64,000 nt of DNA from Streptomyces sp. NBC_01216 (GTDB taxonomy: Bacteria; Actinomycetota; Actinomycetes; Streptomycetales; Streptomycetaceae). Made by a program: the position numbers and the translations under genes. How positions within the stretch are numbered: position 1 is the first letter of the stretch; every line of letters begins with the position of its first letter. The stretch covers positions 1,984,001 to 2,048,000 of the forward strand of contig NZ_CP108677.1 in assembly GCF_035994945.1 (NCBI RefSeq). The letters are read 5' to 3'. The notes under the pieces are model-generated. The model worked only from the letters and a program-made list of their open reading frames with translations, was not told the DNA's origin and ran no database searches. Of this stretch, positions 8,884 through 21,258 are shown piece by piece.

Positions 8884-10386
8884 TCAGACGCCCAGGCGCT
8901 CCAGGATGAGCTCCTTCACGCGGGCCGCGTCCGCCTGGCCGCGGGTCGCCTTCATGACCGCGCCCACCAGCGCGCCGACCGCCGCGACCTTGCCACCGCG
9001 GATCTTGTCGGCGATGGCCGGGTTGCCGGCGATGGCCTCGTCGACGGCCGTGCCGAGCGCGCCCTCGTCGGAGACGACCTTCAGGCCGCGCTTCTCGACG
9101 ACCTCCTCCGGGCCGCCCTCGCCCGCGAGGACACCCTCGATGACCTGGCGGGCGAGCTTGTCGGTGAGGTCGCCGGAGGCCACCAGCTCGGTCACCCGGG
9201 CGACCTGCGCCGGGGTGATGGCCAGCTCGTCCAGGGCCTTGCCCGACTCGTTCGCGGAACGGGCCAGTTCACCCATCCACCACTTGCGGGCCTGGTCCGC
9301 GGGGGCTCCCGCATCCGTGGTGGCGACGATCAGGTCGACGGCACCCGCGTTGAGGATCGACTGCATGTCGTGCTCGGAGACGGCCCACTCCTCGCGCAGC
9401 CGGTTGCGGCGCAGTCGCGGCAGCTCGGGCAGCACGGCCCGCAGCTCCTCGACCCAGTCACGGGACGGGGCGACCGGGACGAGGTCGGGCTCCGGGAAGT
9501 ACCGGTAGTCCTCGGCGTTGTCCTTGATCCGGCCCGCCGTGGTGGTGCCGTCGTCCTCGTGGAAGTGCCGGGTCTCCTGCACGATCGTGCCGCCGGAGGT
9601 CAGCACGGCCGCGTGGCGCTGGATCTCGAAGCGCGCCGCCCGCTCCACGGAACGGAGCGAGTTGACGTTCTTGGTCTCCGAGCGGGTGCCGAAGGTCGCG
9701 GTGCCGTGGGGGCGCAGCGACAGGTTCACGTCGCAGCGCATCTGGCCCTTGTCCATCCGCGCCTCGGAGACGCCCAGCGCGCGGATCAGCTCGCGCAGCT
9801 CGGCGACGTACGCCTTGGCGACCTCGGGGGCCCGTTCGCCCGCGCCCTCGATCGGCTTGGTGACGATCTCGATGAGCGGGATGCCGGCCCGGTTGTAGTC
9901 GAGCAGCGAGTGCGAGGCGCCGTGGATACGGCCGGTCGCGCCGCCGATGTGCGTCGACTTGCCGGTGTCCTCCTCCATGTGGGCGCGTTCGATCTCCACG
10001 CGGAAGATCTCGCCGTCCTCCAGCTGGACGTCCAGATAGCCGTCGAAGGCGATCGGCTCGTCGTACTGCGAGGTCTGGAAGTTCTTCGGCATGTCCGGAT
10101 AGAAGTAGTTCTTCCGGGCGAAGCGGCACCACTCGGCGATCTCGCAGTTCAGCGCGAGGCCGATCTTGACGGCGGACTCGACGCCGATGGCGTTGACGAC
10201 CGGGAGGGAGCCGGGCAGGCCGAGACAGGTCGGGCAGGTCTGCGAGTTGGGTTCGGCGCCCAGCTCGGTCGAACAGCCGCAGAACATCTTCGTCTTCGTA
10301 CCCAGCTCGACATGGACCTCCAGGCCCATGACGGGGTCGTACGACGCGAGGGCCGCGTCGTACGACAGCAGTTCAGTGACGGTCAC
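8884..10386 (-). CDS. gatB: Aspartyl/glutamyl-tRNA amidotransferase subunit B
   Basis: A 500-residue GatB, full length for the family. It binds mischarged Glu-tRNA(Gln) (or Asp-tRNA(Asn)), phosphorylates the acyl group with ATP and transaminates it with ammonia from GatA. Visible marks are [16 protein letters not shown], the zinc-site cysteines CGC and CPTCLG, the conserved [15 protein letters not shown] and [11 protein letters not shown] motifs, and the helical and YqeY tail domains that grip tRNA. Last gene of the gatC-gatA-small-gatB run on the minus strand, and followed by a strong terminator. Confidence 0.97.
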   Translation of the reverse strand: MTVTELLSYDAALASYDPVMGLEVHVELGTKTKMFCGCSTELGAEPNSQTCPTCLGLPGSLPVVNAIGVESAVKIGLALNCEIAEWCRFARKNYFYPDMPKNFQTSQYDEPIAFDGYLDVQLEDGEIFRVEIERAHMEEDTGKSTHIGGATGRIHGASHSLLDYNRAGIPLIEIVTKPIEGAGERAPEVAKAYVAELRELIRALGVSEARMDKGQMRCDVNLSLRPHGTATFGTRSETKNVNSLRSVERAARFEIQRHAAVLTSGGTIVQETRHFHEDDGTTTAGRIKDNAEDYRYFPEPDLVPVAPSRDWVEELRAVLPELPRLRRNRLREEWAVSEHDMQSILNAGAVDLIVATTDAGAPADQARKWWMGELARSANESGKALDELAITPAQVARVTELVASGDLTDKLARQVIEGVLAGEGGPEEVVEKRGLKVVSDEGALGTAVDEAIAGNPAIADKIRGGKVAAVGALVGAVMKATRGQADAARVKELILERLGV

Positions 10387-10402
10387 GGTGAGACTTTCCC
10401 TC

Positions 10403-10645
10403 TCAGCCCAGCAGGACGTCGTCGTCGCCCAGGCGCTTCAGCTCCCGGTACAGGATCGCCAGGCCGGTCGCGATGGCGGCGGCGGACACCGCGGCGTCCA
10501 TCAGCCGCAGGACGTCGTTGTCGTTACGGGCCAGCTTGATCTGCTTGGCGACGCTGACCGCGCCGAAGGCGGTGCTGGCCAGCGAGATGTACAGGCCGGT
10601 CTTGGACTTCTTGAAGTTCTTCGCCTTCTTTGCCATGGCACTCAC
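10403..10645 (-). CDS. Small membrane-associated protein encoded between gatA and gatB
   Basis: An 80-residue protein of unknown function. It has a lysine-rich start ([14 protein letters not shown]), a hydrophobic stretch ([19 protein letters not shown]), then a second apolar helix ([19 protein letters not shown]). GTG at 10645 overlaps the gatA TGA (GTGA) and has GGAGG ten bases upstream, so it should be translated by coupling with gatA. An in-frame ATG at 10636 would give 77 residues. The position inside the gat operon suggests coordinated synthesis, but no evidence ties it to tRNA amidation. Confidence 0.75.
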   Translation of the reverse strand: MSAMAKKAKNFKKSKTGLYISLASTAFGAVSVAKQIKLARNDNDVLRLMDAAVSAAAIATGLAILYRELKRLGDDDVLLG

Positions 10646-12135
10646 AGCGACGGAGCCTCCTCGAGCAGCGGGTGGCCCCACTTTTCCACGAAGGCGGCCT
10701 CGACGGCGGCGCCGACCTTGTACAGCCGGTCGTCCTTCATGGCGGGGGCGATGATCTGCAGTCCGACGGGCAGGCCGTCCTCCGGCGCGAGGCCGCAGGG
10801 CAGCGACATGGCGGCGTTGCCCGCCAGGTTGGTCGGGATGGTGCACAGGTCCGCGAGGTACATCGCCATCGGGTCGTCGGCTCGTTCGCCGATCGGGAAG
10901 GCGGTGGTCGGGGTCGTCGGGGAGACGATCACGTCCACGTCCTCGAACGCCCGCTCGAACTCACGGGTGATGAGGGTGCGGACCTTCTGGGCCGAGCCGT
11001 AGTACGCGTCGTAGTAGCCGGAGCTCAGGGCGTACGTGCCGAGGATGACACGGCGCTTGACCTCGTCGCCGAAGCCGGCCTCACGGGTGAGCGCGGTGAC
11101 GTCCTCGGCCGACTTCGTGCCGTCGTCGCCGACCCGCAGTCCGTAGCGCATGGCGTCGAAGCGGGCGAGGTTGGAGGAGCACTCGGACGGCGCGATCAGG
11201 TAGTACGCCGAGAGCGCCAGGTCAAAGCTCGGGCAGTCCAGTTCGACGATCTCGGCGCCGAGCTCCCTGAGGAGCGCGACGGACTCGTCGAAACGCTGGA
11301 CGACACCGGCCTGGTAGCCCTCGCCGCGGAACTGCTTGACGACACCGACGCGCATGCCGGCGACTGAGCCGTTGCGGGCCGCCTCGACGACCGGCGGGAC
11401 CGGGGCGTCGATGGAGGTGGAGTCGAGCGGGTCGTGGCCGGCGATGGCCTCGTGCAGGAGCGCCGCGTCCAGCACCGTACGGGCACAGGGGCCGCCCTGG
11501 TCGAGGGAGGACGAGAAGGCCACCATGCCGTAGCGGGAGACCGCGCCGTAGGTCGGCTTGACTCCGACGGTGCCGGTGACGGCCGCGGGCTGGCGGATGG
11601 AGCCGCCGGTGTCCGTGCCGATGGCGAGCGGTGCCTCGTAGGAGGCGAGGGCGGCGGAGGAGCCGCCGCCGGAGCCGCCGGGGATCCGGGTCAGGTCCCA
11701 GGGGTTGCCGGTCGGGCCGTAGGCGCTGTTCTCGGTGGAGGACCCCATGGCGAACTCGTCCATGTTGGTCTTGCCGAGGATGACGACGTCGGCGGCCTTG
11801 AGGTTCTTCACCAGGGTCGCGTCGTACGGCGGGATCCAGCCTTCGAGGATCTTCGAGCCGACGGTCGTCGGGACGCCGAGGGTGGTGAAGATGTCCTTGA
11901 GGGCGAGGGGCACGCCGGCCAGGGGGCCGAGCTTCTCGCCCTTCGCGCGCTTCTCGTCGACGGCGCGGGCCTGCGCGAGGGCGCCCTCGCGGTCGACGTG
12001 CAGGAAGGCGTGCACCTTCTCGTCGACGGCCTCGATGCGGGCCAGGTGGGCCTCGGTCACCTCGACGGCGGTGAGTTCGCCGGCGGCGATCCTCCGCGCG
12101 ATCTCGGCTGCGGTGAGCTTGATGATGTCCGTCAT
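10642..12135 (-). CDS. gatA: Aspartyl/glutamyl-tRNA amidotransferase subunit A
   Basis: A 497-residue amidase-signature protein. GatA hydrolyses glutamine and channels ammonia to GatB. The Ser-cis-Ser-Lys catalytic set is intact: K80 in GVPLALKDI, the serine-rich [13 protein letters not shown], and [12 protein letters not shown]. Length is normal. It starts 5 bases after the gatC stop, and its own stop overlaps the next start. Since Streptomyces generally makes Gln-tRNA indirectly, this operon is expected to be essential. Confidence 0.97.
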   Translation of the reverse strand: MTDIIKLTAAEIARRIAAGELTAVEVTEAHLARIEAVDEKVHAFLHVDREGALAQARAVDEKRAKGEKLGPLAGVPLALKDIFTTLGVPTTVGSKILEGWIPPYDATLVKNLKAADVVILGKTNMDEFAMGSSTENSAYGPTGNPWDLTRIPGGSGGGSSAALASYEAPLAIGTDTGGSIRQPAAVTGTVGVKPTYGAVSRYGMVAFSSSLDQGGPCARTVLDAALLHEAIAGHDPLDSTSIDAPVPPVVEAARNGSVAGMRVGVVKQFRGEGYQAGVVQRFDESVALLRELGAEIVELDCPSFDLALSAYYLIAPSECSSNLARFDAMRYGLRVGDDGTKSAEDVTALTREAGFGDEVKRRVILGTYALSSGYYDAYYGSAQKVRTLITREFERAFEDVDVIVSPTTPTTAFPIGERADDPMAMYLADLCTIPTNLAGNAAMSLPCGLAPEDGLPVGLQIIAPAMKDDRLYKVGAAVEAAFVEKWGHPLLEEAPSL

Positions 12136-12140
12136 GCTGA

Positions 12141-12437
12141 TCAGTCCTCCCCCAGGATCCGCGGCACCTTGAAACGCTGCTGCTCCTGGGCCGGGGCGCC
12201 GGAGAGCGCCTGCTCGGGGGTGAGCGACGGACGGACCTCGTCCGCGCGCATGACGTTCGTCAGCGGCAGCGGGTGGGAGGTCGGCGGAACGTCTTGGTCG
12301 GCGACCTCGGAGACGCGGGCGACCGCGCCGATGATGTCGTCGAGCTGACCGGCGAAGTGATCGAGCTCTTCGCCCTTCAGCTCCAGACGCGCCAGCCGTG
12401 CGAGGTGTGCGACCTCCTCGCGCGTGATGCCAGGCAT
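12141..12437 (-). CDS. gatC: Aspartyl/glutamyl-tRNA amidotransferase subunit C
   Basis: A 98-residue GatC, the small belt subunit that wraps around and stabilises GatA against GatB. The family pattern [17 protein letters not shown], then a Gln-Leu-Asp-Asp-Ile segment, [17 protein letters not shown] and a C-terminal FKVPRIL is complete. The start ATG at 12437 matches the family N-terminus; the frame stays open upstream but does not look like GatC. First gene of the gatC-gatA-small-gatB unit, 106 bases downstream of the c-di-GMP gene. Confidence 0.95.
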   Translation of the reverse strand: MPGITREEVAHLARLARLELKGEELDHFAGQLDDIIGAVARVSEVADQDVPPTSHPLPLTNVMRADEVRPSLTPEQALSGAPAQEQQRFKVPRILGED

Positions 12438-12543
12438 GCAGCGATCCTCAGGGGTGAGTGCGTGTGGTGTGAGCCCAATCCTATGGGGCGGCGGGGTCCG
12501 ACCGTTAAACGGTTCGCGCTCCACCGCCCGGACGGGCCCCGTC

Positions 12544-14658
12544 CTACTGCACCACCTGGCCCGAGGGCTGCTCGGCCTCCAGCGCCGCGGCCTCCTCGGA
12601 AGGGCGGCGCCAGCCGTGTTCGCCACGGGCGCGCAGCCAGGCCGTGGTCTCGGCGGGCGGCATGGCCGCGGCCACCAGCCAGCCCTGGACTGCGTCGCAG
12701 CCCAGGTCCCGCAGCCGCTCCCAGGTCTCGTCGTCCTCGACGCCCTCGGCGACGACGAGCAGCCCCAGCGAGTGCGCCAGGTCCAGGGTGCAGCGGACGA
12801 TCTCGGCGTCCTCGGTGTCCACGGCGAGCCGGGCCACGAAGGAGCGGTCGATCTTCAGTTCGCTGACCGGCAGGCGCCGCAGGTGCACCAGCGAGGAGTA
12901 GCCGGTGCCGAAGTCGTCCAGGGACATCTTCACGCCGTGGCCGGTCAGGCCGGCGAGCGTGTCGGCGGCGCGTTGCGGGTCCTCGAGGAGCACGTGCTCG
13001 GTTATCTCCAGCTGGAGCGCGCCGGCCGGGACCCCGTGCCGGGCGAGCCGGGCCGCGACCGCGCCGGCGAAGCCGGGCGTGTGGACGTCGCGCGGGGAGA
13101 CGTTGACCGCGACGGGGACGTTCAGGCCCTGGGCCCGCCACCGGGCGACCTGGGCGAGCGCGGTCTCCAGGACGTACTCGGTGAGGTGCGGCATCAGGCC
13201 GGAGGACTCGGCGATGGCGATGAACTCGTCCGGGGGGACGCGCCCGCGCTCGGGGTGGACCCAGCGCACCAGCGCCTCCAGGCCGGCCACCTGGCCGTCG
13301 AAGCGGACCTTGGGCTGGTAGTGCAGCTCGACGTCGCCGGCGTCGAGCGCGCGGCGCAGGTCGCCGAGGAGCCCGAGCCGGTCGGGGGTGTTGGAGTCCC
13401 GTTTGGACTCGTACACCTCGACGCCGGTGCGGTCGCGCTTCGCCTGGTACATCGCCACGTCGGCGCGGCGCAGCAGGCCCTCGGCGTCGAGGGCGTGGTC
13501 CGGGAAGACCGCCACGCCGGCGCTGGCCTCCAGGACGAGGGTGAGGCCGTCGAGGTCGAGCGGGGAGGAGAGTTCGGCGACGAGGTGGCGGGCGACCCGC
13601 TGGGCGCTCGTGGTGGAGTCGGCGGCCGGCAGGAGCACGGCGAACTCGTCCCCGCCGAGCCGTGCGGCCTCCGCCCCGCGCGGCAGGGCGAGCTTGAGCC
13701 GTTCCGCGATCTGGAGCAGCAGGCGGTCTCCCGCGAGGTGTCCGAGGGTGTCGTTGACCGAGCGGAAGCGGTCGAGGTCGATCAGGACGAGGGCCGACCG
13801 GGCCCCCACGCCCTCGGCCTCCTCGAGTGCCGTCCAGGTCCGTTCCAGGAGCCATTGCCGGTTGGGCAGCCCGGTCAGCGGGTCGCGGAGCTGCTCCTCG
13901 GCACGGGCGCGGGCGATCCACAGGGTGGAGTCGAGGGCGATGAGCGGGACGGCGAAGAGGGGAAGCAGTACCGGCAGGGAGGCGGCGACCACACAGATCA
14001 GCGGCGCGATGCCGAGCAGGGCGACGGCGACGAGACCTTGCCGAAGCAGGGCCGTCCGGGTGGCGGTGGGGAGGGAGGCGCCCTGCGGTGCGAGGGCGTA
14101 CCAGAGCAGGAGCCGGGTCACCACGAGGTAGGCGCCGGCGGAGAGCGCCACCTCCGGGATGTCGCCGATCGTCCAGTCGAGTGGCTGCCAGGGGCGGTCG
14201 ACGGACGGGACGTCCCCGAAGGCCGCCAGGACCAGGGCGGCGACGCCGATTCCCAAGACGTCGGCCGCGCCGTGCAGCAGTCCCTGACGCCAGCGGTGGC
14301 GGCGGGCGGCGCCGACCAGCACCACGACGGCGAGGGAGACGAGGCCGGCGGGGACCCAGCCGTAGAGGAGCAGGACCGCGAGGGTCAGGGCGGCGCCGGA
14401 CCCGGTGCCGCCCCACCAGCGGTCGCGGCCGAGCGCGACGAGGTGTCCGACGATGAAGCCGGTGAGAACGGCGAGGGACCAGCCCGCTGCGTCGCCGGGG
14501 AACAGTCCCTGTCCGGTGCTCACGCCCTGGTAGAGGCCGACCGCGAGCACGACGGCGGCGACGGCCACCACGGCTCCGGGCAGCCCGGAGGCGATGCCCA
14601 CGATGGCCGCGCGGCCAGGCGGCCGGGGAACCGGGGCGGCACTCTCGGTCGGTTTCAT
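12544..14658 (-). CDS. rmdB: Membrane GGDEF-EAL c-di-GMP protein, RmdB-type
   Basis: A 704-residue protein with about eight predicted membrane segments in the first 245 residues, then a GGDEF domain (intact [11 protein letters not shown] near residue 336) and an EAL domain (EALVRW near 460, with [10 protein letters not shown] and the ELKIDRSFV segment). Both active-site motifs look competent. Architecture and position beside gatCAB and ligA match my memory of S. coelicolor RmdB, a phosphodiesterase that lowers c-di-GMP and affects development. c-di-GMP controls BldD in this genus. ATG at 14658, preceded by GAGAGGGACGGA, was preferred over an upstream start at 14736. Confidence 0.92.
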   Translation of the reverse strand: MKPTESAAPVPRPPGRAAIVGIASGLPGAVVAVAAVVLAVGLYQGVSTGQGLFPGDAAGWSLAVLTGFIVGHLVALGRDRWWGGTGSGAALTLAVLLLYGWVPAGLVSLAVVVLVGAARRHRWRQGLLHGAADVLGIGVAALVLAAFGDVPSVDRPWQPLDWTIGDIPEVALSAGAYLVVTRLLLWYALAPQGASLPTATRTALLRQGLVAVALLGIAPLICVVAASLPVLLPLFAVPLIALDSTLWIARARAEEQLRDPLTGLPNRQWLLERTWTALEEAEGVGARSALVLIDLDRFRSVNDTLGHLAGDRLLLQIAERLKLALPRGAEAARLGGDEFAVLLPAADSTTSAQRVARHLVAELSSPLDLDGLTLVLEASAGVAVFPDHALDAEGLLRRADVAMYQAKRDRTGVEVYESKRDSNTPDRLGLLGDLRRALDAGDVELHYQPKVRFDGQVAGLEALVRWVHPERGRVPPDEFIAIAESSGLMPHLTEYVLETALAQVARWRAQGLNVPVAVNVSPRDVHTPGFAGAVAARLARHGVPAGALQLEITEHVLLEDPQRAADTLAGLTGHGVKMSLDDFGTGYSSLVHLRRLPVSELKIDRSFVARLAVDTEDAEIVRCTLDLAHSLGLLVVAEGVEDDETWERLRDLGCDAVQGWLVAAAMPPAETTAWLRARGEHGWRRPSEEAAALEAEQPSGQVVQ

Positions 14659-14890
14659 TCCGTCCCTCTCACAGCCGGCGGTGCCGTTACAACGCGATGG
14701 GCCGTTGCCATGCCACCACGACCGCCGGAGCCCCACGCGGCCGTGGTCGACAGACGCACGTCACCACAGTAGGGCGCGGAGCGCTCCGACGGGCGGCGCT
14801 CTCCCTCTCTTGCCCGAATGCGGCCCGGTCACCCCTCACCGTCTGGTATGACCCGAACGGGTGATGTGGGGCGGGCGGTTCGGGTGGTAC

Positions 14891-17110
<2,220 letters not shown>

Positions 17111-18127
17111 TCACTCAGGGTTGTCCGCGAGCGATCTCGCCGCCCGGGCGCAGTGGGCGAGCGCCGCGCGGGCGTAGGCGGGTGACGCACCCGCGAGCCC
17201 GCACGTCGGGGTGATCACGACGGACTCGGTGAGGGTCCCCGGATTCAGCCCCAGTCTGCGCCACAGCGTCCTGACACCCATGACGCTACCGCCCGGGTCG
17301 GACAATGCGGCGTCGGTCGACGGCACCATGCCGGTGAAGAGGACGGTTCCGGCCTCGACGGCCTCACCGATCGACTCCTCGTCACGCTCGGTGAGCAGTC
17401 CGAAGTCGAACGAGACACCGGCGGCACCGGCCCGCCGTAGCAGCGCGAACGGCACGTCGGGCGCGCAGGAGTGCACGACCACGGGGCCGTCGTGAGCTCC
17501 GGACACCTCGCGCAGGGTGCTCTCCACCACCTGCCGGTCGACGGCCCGGTAGGTGCGATATCCGCTCGCGGTACGGACCTGCCCGCGCAGGACGGCCGTC
17601 AGGGAAGGCTCGTCGAGCTGGAGGACGAGACGGGCACCCGGGACGCGTCGGCGCAACTCGGCGAGGTGGCCGCGCAGCCCCTCCGCGAGGGAGCCCGCCA
17701 GGTCGCGGCAGGCTCCGGCGTCTCCCAGCGCGGCCTCGCCGCCGCGCAGTTCCAGGGCGGCGGCGAGCGTCCACGGGCCCACCGCCTGGACTTTCAAGGG
17801 TCCTTCGTAGCCCTGGGTGAACTCCTCCAGGGCGTCCAGGTCCTCGCCGAGCCAGGAGCGGGCGCGCCGGGTGTCCCGACCGGGCCGGTCGCTGACCCGC
17901 CAGCCGCTGGGCTCCACGTGCCCGTACATGTCGACGAGCAGTCCGATGGTCCGCCCGATCATGTCGGCACCGGGCCCACGGGCGGGCAGCTCCGCCAGGA
18001 AGGGGAAGTCCTCGAAGGAACCCGCCACGGTCTTGGCGGCCTCCCTGGCGTCCCCGCCGGGCATGGATCCGACGCCGGTGGCGGGGCCCCAGGTGAAGGG
18101 GGTCTTCTCGTCGCTCGTCTCGCTCAC
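17111..18127 (-). CDS. MetE C-terminal-domain-like protein (cobalamin-independent methionine synthase family)
   Basis: A 338-residue single-domain TIM barrel related to the catalytic half of MetE, less than half the length of true MetE (about 750 residues). Expected zinc ligands are visible as H and C in VVHSCAPDVP, an acid in LVLQLDEPSL, and a late Cys in ITPTCGLAG. The N-terminal GVGSMPGGD segment is common in this stand-alone subfamily. It may methylate a thiol with a small methyl donor, but without the folate-binding half its substrate is uncertain. It probably shares a transcript with ligA (33-base gap). Confidence 0.82.
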   Translation of the reverse strand: MSETSDEKTPFTWGPATGVGSMPGGDAREAAKTVAGSFEDFPFLAELPARGPGADMIGRTIGLLVDMYGHVEPSGWRVSDRPGRDTRRARSWLGEDLDALEEFTQGYEGPLKVQAVGPWTLAAALELRGGEAALGDAGACRDLAGSLAEGLRGHLAELRRRVPGARLVLQLDEPSLTAVLRGQVRTASGYRTYRAVDRQVVESTLREVSGAHDGPVVVHSCAPDVPFALLRRAGAAGVSFDFGLLTERDEESIGEAVEAGTVLFTGMVPSTDAALSDPGGSVMGVRTLWRRLGLNPGTLTESVVITPTCGLAGASPAYARAALAHCARAARSLADNPE

Positions 18128-18155
18128 CCGGGAAGCGTACGCGGCGCGGGCCGCA

Positions 18156-18845
18156 CTACCGCCCCGGTCGCACGCTCAGGTCGTTGATCTCGGCGTCGTG
18201 CGGCAGGTCGATCGCGGTGAGGATCGCCGTCGCGACCGACTCGGGGTCGATCCAGCGCGAGGGGTCGTACTCCTTCCCCTCCTGGGCATGCACCTTCGCC
18301 TGCATGGGGCTCGCGGTCCTGCCCGGGTAGACCGAGGTGACCCGTACTCCGTGGGCGTGCTCCTCGTGGCGCAGGGCGTCGGCGAGAGCCTTGAGGCCGT
18401 GCTTGGAGGCCGCGTACGCACCCCATTCGGCGTGGGCGTTGAGCCCGGCGCCCGAGTTCACGAAGACGACGTGTCCCTTGCAGACGCGCAGTTGCGGCAG
18501 GAAATGCCGGGTCAGCTCGGCCGGGGCGACGAGGTTGACGTTCAACTGGTGGTGCCAGGTCTTCGGGGTGAGCTCACCGACCGGCCCGAGGTCGACGACA
18601 CCCGCGATGTGCAGCAGCGTGTCGACCCGCTCGGGCAGCGTCTGGTGGGAGAACGCCCAGGACAGCCGGTCGGGATCGGCGAGGTCCCCCACCAGCGTCC
18701 GGGCCCCGGGGAATTCGGCGGCCAGTTCCTTGGCCCGCCCCGCGTCGCGGGCGTGCAGCACGAGTTCGTCACCACGGGCGTGAAGGCGCCGCGCGACGGC
18801 CGCGCCGATGCCGGAGCCGGCTCCGGTGATCACATGAGTTGCCAT
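18156..18845 (-). CDS. Short-chain dehydrogenase/reductase
   Basis: A 229-residue classical SDR with the nucleotide motif TGAGSGIG, a GDLAD acid pair for the adenine ribose, an NVNLVAP segment and the catalytic SGAG...YAASK (Ser, Tyr, Lys). It oxidises or reduces an alcohol/carbonyl with NAD(P)(H). The substrate is not predictable, and the gap to the MetE-like gene is only about 28 bases. ATG at 18845 has GGGAG ten bases upstream and is preferred over ATG at 18854. Confidence 0.88.
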   Translation of the reverse strand: MATHVITGAGSGIGAAVARRLHARGDELVLHARDAGRAKELAAEFPGARTLVGDLADPDRLSWAFSHQTLPERVDTLLHIAGVVDLGPVGELTPKTWHHQLNVNLVAPAELTRHFLPQLRVCKGHVVFVNSGAGLNAHAEWGAYAASKHGLKALADALRHEEHAHGVRVTSVYPGRTASPMQAKVHAQEGKEYDPSRWIDPESVATAILTAIDLPHDAEINDLSVRPGR

Positions 18846-18868
18846 GGGAGCCATGCTCCCACCCGCGC

Positions 18869-19453
18869 TCAGGAAGAGGCGGGGGCGGGAGCCGCGGCCG
18901 ACCAGAAGTCGGAGCGCACGTTCGGGGTCGGGATCTGACCGAGGGGGTAGGCGGGGCCGTTGGGCTTCGTCGTGGGCTCGGCCACCTCGGACTCCGTGAC
19001 GCAGGGGGTGGCGACCTCGAAGAACGCCTGCCCTTCGTGCCCGAACACCACGCTGATCCCGAATCCCTCCGTAGAGACGGCGTAGAGACGGGGGCGCTCC
19101 GCGCTGGGGTGCGTCGCCGTGATCTCGTAGCCACTCTTGATCCAGAACCGTTCAATGACGCCAAGGAAGCTGCCACGCCGCTGCGGCGCGATGACGGTCA
19201 TCACCGTCCGACGCCGGGACAGGTCACAGCTCCCGGCGGTGGTCGTGCCGTGCACCCACACGATTTCCGGCGTGATCGCCCTGATCGTTGCGTCGAGCAT
19301 GGCGTCTGCACGCTCCGCCGCTCCTTGCATGTTCATGCGCTCCACCGATCCACTTCTGTCCTTCGAGTCGCCCGACGGCCCGCACGCAGCGAGCAGCCCG
19401 GCTGTCACGACGACCGCGAGCAGGGTTCGAACGGTCCGTGCCATGCCCGTCAT
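18869..19453 (-). CDS. Lipoprotein, third gene of a coupled trio
   Basis: A 194-residue lipoprotein: basic start, hydrophobic core and a lipobox ending LLAAC at about residue 24. I recognise no domain beyond that. The mature part has two spaced cysteines (GSCDLSRRR and ATPCVTES) that could form a disulfide outside the cell. Its start overlaps the stop of the DUF1023-type hydrolase gene (ATGA), so it should be made in step with that protein and may be its surface partner. A second in-frame ATG lies at 19444. Confidence 0.85.
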   Translation of the reverse strand: MTGMARTVRTLLAVVVTAGLLAACGPSGDSKDRSGSVERMNMQGAAERADAMLDATIRAITPEIVWVHGTTTAGSCDLSRRRTVMTVIAPQRRGSFLGVIERFWIKSGYEITATHPSAERPRLYAVSTEGFGISVVFGHEGQAFFEVATPCVTESEVAEPTTKPNGPAYPLGQIPTPNVRSDFWSAAAPAPASS

Positions 19454-21258
19454 CGGTGCTTCTCCCTCACGATGTCCTCGGGATGTCCGCCGACGATCGT
19501 CGCGATGTTGTCCGCGGAGATTTGGTCCTTCGCCGGTGTGAAGTACTGCGAGTGGGCATCGAACCCGCCACCCTCGAGGACCATCCTCGGTCCGTCATCG
19601 ACCTTGAAGCGGCGGGCTCCGAACGCCTCGCTCGCCGGGTCCTTGCCGAAGTACACGTCGTCGTCGCCGATGTCGAAGAGATCCCGGCCGGCCAGGACGC
19701 CCACCGGGCCTCCCAGCACCCAGCCGAGCGCCGCCTCGCCCTTCGTCGGCAGGTGGGTGACCGGGTCGTTGTCGGCCGCGCCGACGAAGACGTGGTCCTT
19801 GCCGACCCCGAGCTCCGTCGCCTTCTGCGCGTCCACGCCAGGGCTTCCGAGGAGAATGACGTCGTCCACTCCCGGGATCCCACCGGACCGCTGGGCCGCC
19901 ACGCCGACGGTGAGGGAGCCGTAGGAGTGGCCGATCGCCGTCACATGAGGGTCCTGGTTCTCGTTGGTCGCCGAGAGCCCCGCCATGAACTGGTTGTACG
20001 CCGGGGCTCCGCGTTCGGCGTCGCCCTTCGACATGACGTCGACGTTCTGCGGGGCGTCGTAGCCGAGCCAGACGATCGCGGCACTGGACGGGTCCACGAT
20101 CCGCGCGCCGACGGCCGTGTCCTGCGCCCGCTTCATCGTGTCCTTGGCGAACTCATCGTCGAGCTTGGTGCCCAGGCCCGGTACGTACGCCGAGACGTTC
20201 TTCGCGGAGTCCGGGTTGCCGTACGCGACGATCGCACGCCCGTTTCCCTCGTCGCCGATGCCGAGAAGGAACATGGGCGGGTCACTCGGCTTGTTCAGCT
20301 TGTCCTGGATCAGGCGGAGGGCGTCGAGCTTGGTCCCCGCGTCGTCGCCGCCCCGGCGTGCGAGATCGTCCATGAGGACCGGCAGGTAGGCGCGGTTCGC
20401 CTCGTCGCGGGCGACGGCAGGGATTCCGTCCAGGCCGCCGATCAGGTCGGGCGCGATCTCCAGGTACTCCTGGCGCTGTTCGTCGGTCAGCCCGTCCCAC
20501 CACTGCTTGCGCTCGGCGGGGCTCCTGTCCTCCGGAACCGCTTCGCCGAGGTACGTGCCGGCGGTGGAGCGGACGTCCGCGGTGTCCCGGCGGACGTCCT
20601 TCAGCGTGGCCTCGGTGACGTCGAGTCCCTTCTCCGCCTTGAGGCCGGCGAGGGTCTTCGCGTACCGGGCGTCGATCTCGGCCGCGGACCGTACGGCGCG
20701 GGCGACACGGTCCGCCACGTCCTGTGCCTTCGCCGCGTTCGGATTGACCGGCGTGAAGCCCGAGTAGCCCGGGTACAGCGGCGACTGCCCGCCGACGCCG
20801 AAGCCGGGCGGCTCCAGCGGGAGGCGGGCGCTCCCCCGCACGCTGCTGCCCGGGGCCTCCTTCCTCGCACCGGTCAGGTCCTCGACCTCGGCGGCCGGGT
20901 AGCTGACGGAACCGTCCTCGTGGACGGTGAAGTCGAGGGCCGCGGCGTCGGCGAGGGCCTGCTTCAGTTGGTTCTGCGGCTCGGCGAGGTCGGCGGCGAG
21001 GCCGTTGAGCGTGGTGCGGACGAGCCCGCTCTCGGTGTGCACGTAGCGGAAGTTGCGGCTCAGCCGCCGGAGCCTGCCGAGCGCCGCCTCCGCCGACTCG
21101 CTCTCCTGGGTCTCGCGCAGCTTCGCGGACATCGCGCGGTCCACCCGCACGCGGTCGGCGTCCGCACGGCCCGAGACCTCGTTCCACGTGTCGCCCGTGT
21201 CCGTGAACTCGGAGACCTTGAGGTCGCGCAGCTGCTGCCAGGTGAGAGTCCCCGTCAT
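19450..21258 (-). CDS. DUF1023-type alpha/beta hydrolase with long helical N-terminus
   Basis: A 602-residue protein. The first 250 or so residues are charged and helical (MTGTLTWQQLRDLKVSEF...; several ARDEA-like segments), resembling WXG/ESX-type modules. The C-terminal part is an alpha/beta hydrolase of the DUF1023 group with the nucleophile elbow IGHSYGSLTVG (Ser near residue 443) and a late acid/His region. No signal peptide is visible. Start ATG at 21258 overlaps the upstream stop (ATGA), and its own stop overlaps the lipoprotein start. Such hydrolases often occur in actinobacteria with small helical partners; their substrate is unknown. The architecture could suit type VII or another leaderless export, which I cannot show here. 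Confidence 0.85.
   Translation of the reverse strand: MTGTLTWQQLRDLKVSEFTDTGDTWNEVSGRADADRVRVDRAMSAKLRETQESESAEAALGRLRRLSRNFRYVHTESGLVRTTLNGLAADLAEPQNQLKQALADAAALDFTVHEDGSVSYPAAEVEDLTGARKEAPGSSVRGSARLPLEPPGFGVGGQSPLYPGYSGFTPVNPNAAKAQDVADRVARAVRSAAEIDARYAKTLAGLKAEKGLDVTEATLKDVRRDTADVRSTAGTYLGEAVPEDRSPAERKQWWDGLTDEQRQEYLEIAPDLIGGLDGIPAVARDEANRAYLPVLMDDLARRGGDDAGTKLDALRLIQDKLNKPSDPPMFLLGIGDEGNGRAIVAYGNPDSAKNVSAYVPGLGTKLDDEFAKDTMKRAQDTAVGARIVDPSSAAIVWLGYDAPQNVDVMSKGDAERGAPAYNQFMAGLSATNENQDPHVTAIGHSYGSLTVGVAAQRSGGIPGVDDVILLGSPGVDAQKATELGVGKDHVFVGAADNDPVTHLPTKGEAALGWVLGGPVGVLAGRDLFDIGDDDVYFGKDPASEAFGARRFKVDDGPRMVLEGGGFDAHSQYFTPAKDQISADNIATIVGGHPEDIVREKHR

Noticed and set aside
14848..14863. Palindrome ACCCGAACGGGT near ligA and rmdB
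   Set aside because: Only 12 bases, near the expected chance level in such GC-rich DNA, and placed just after the ligA stop. Not enough for a regulatory claim.
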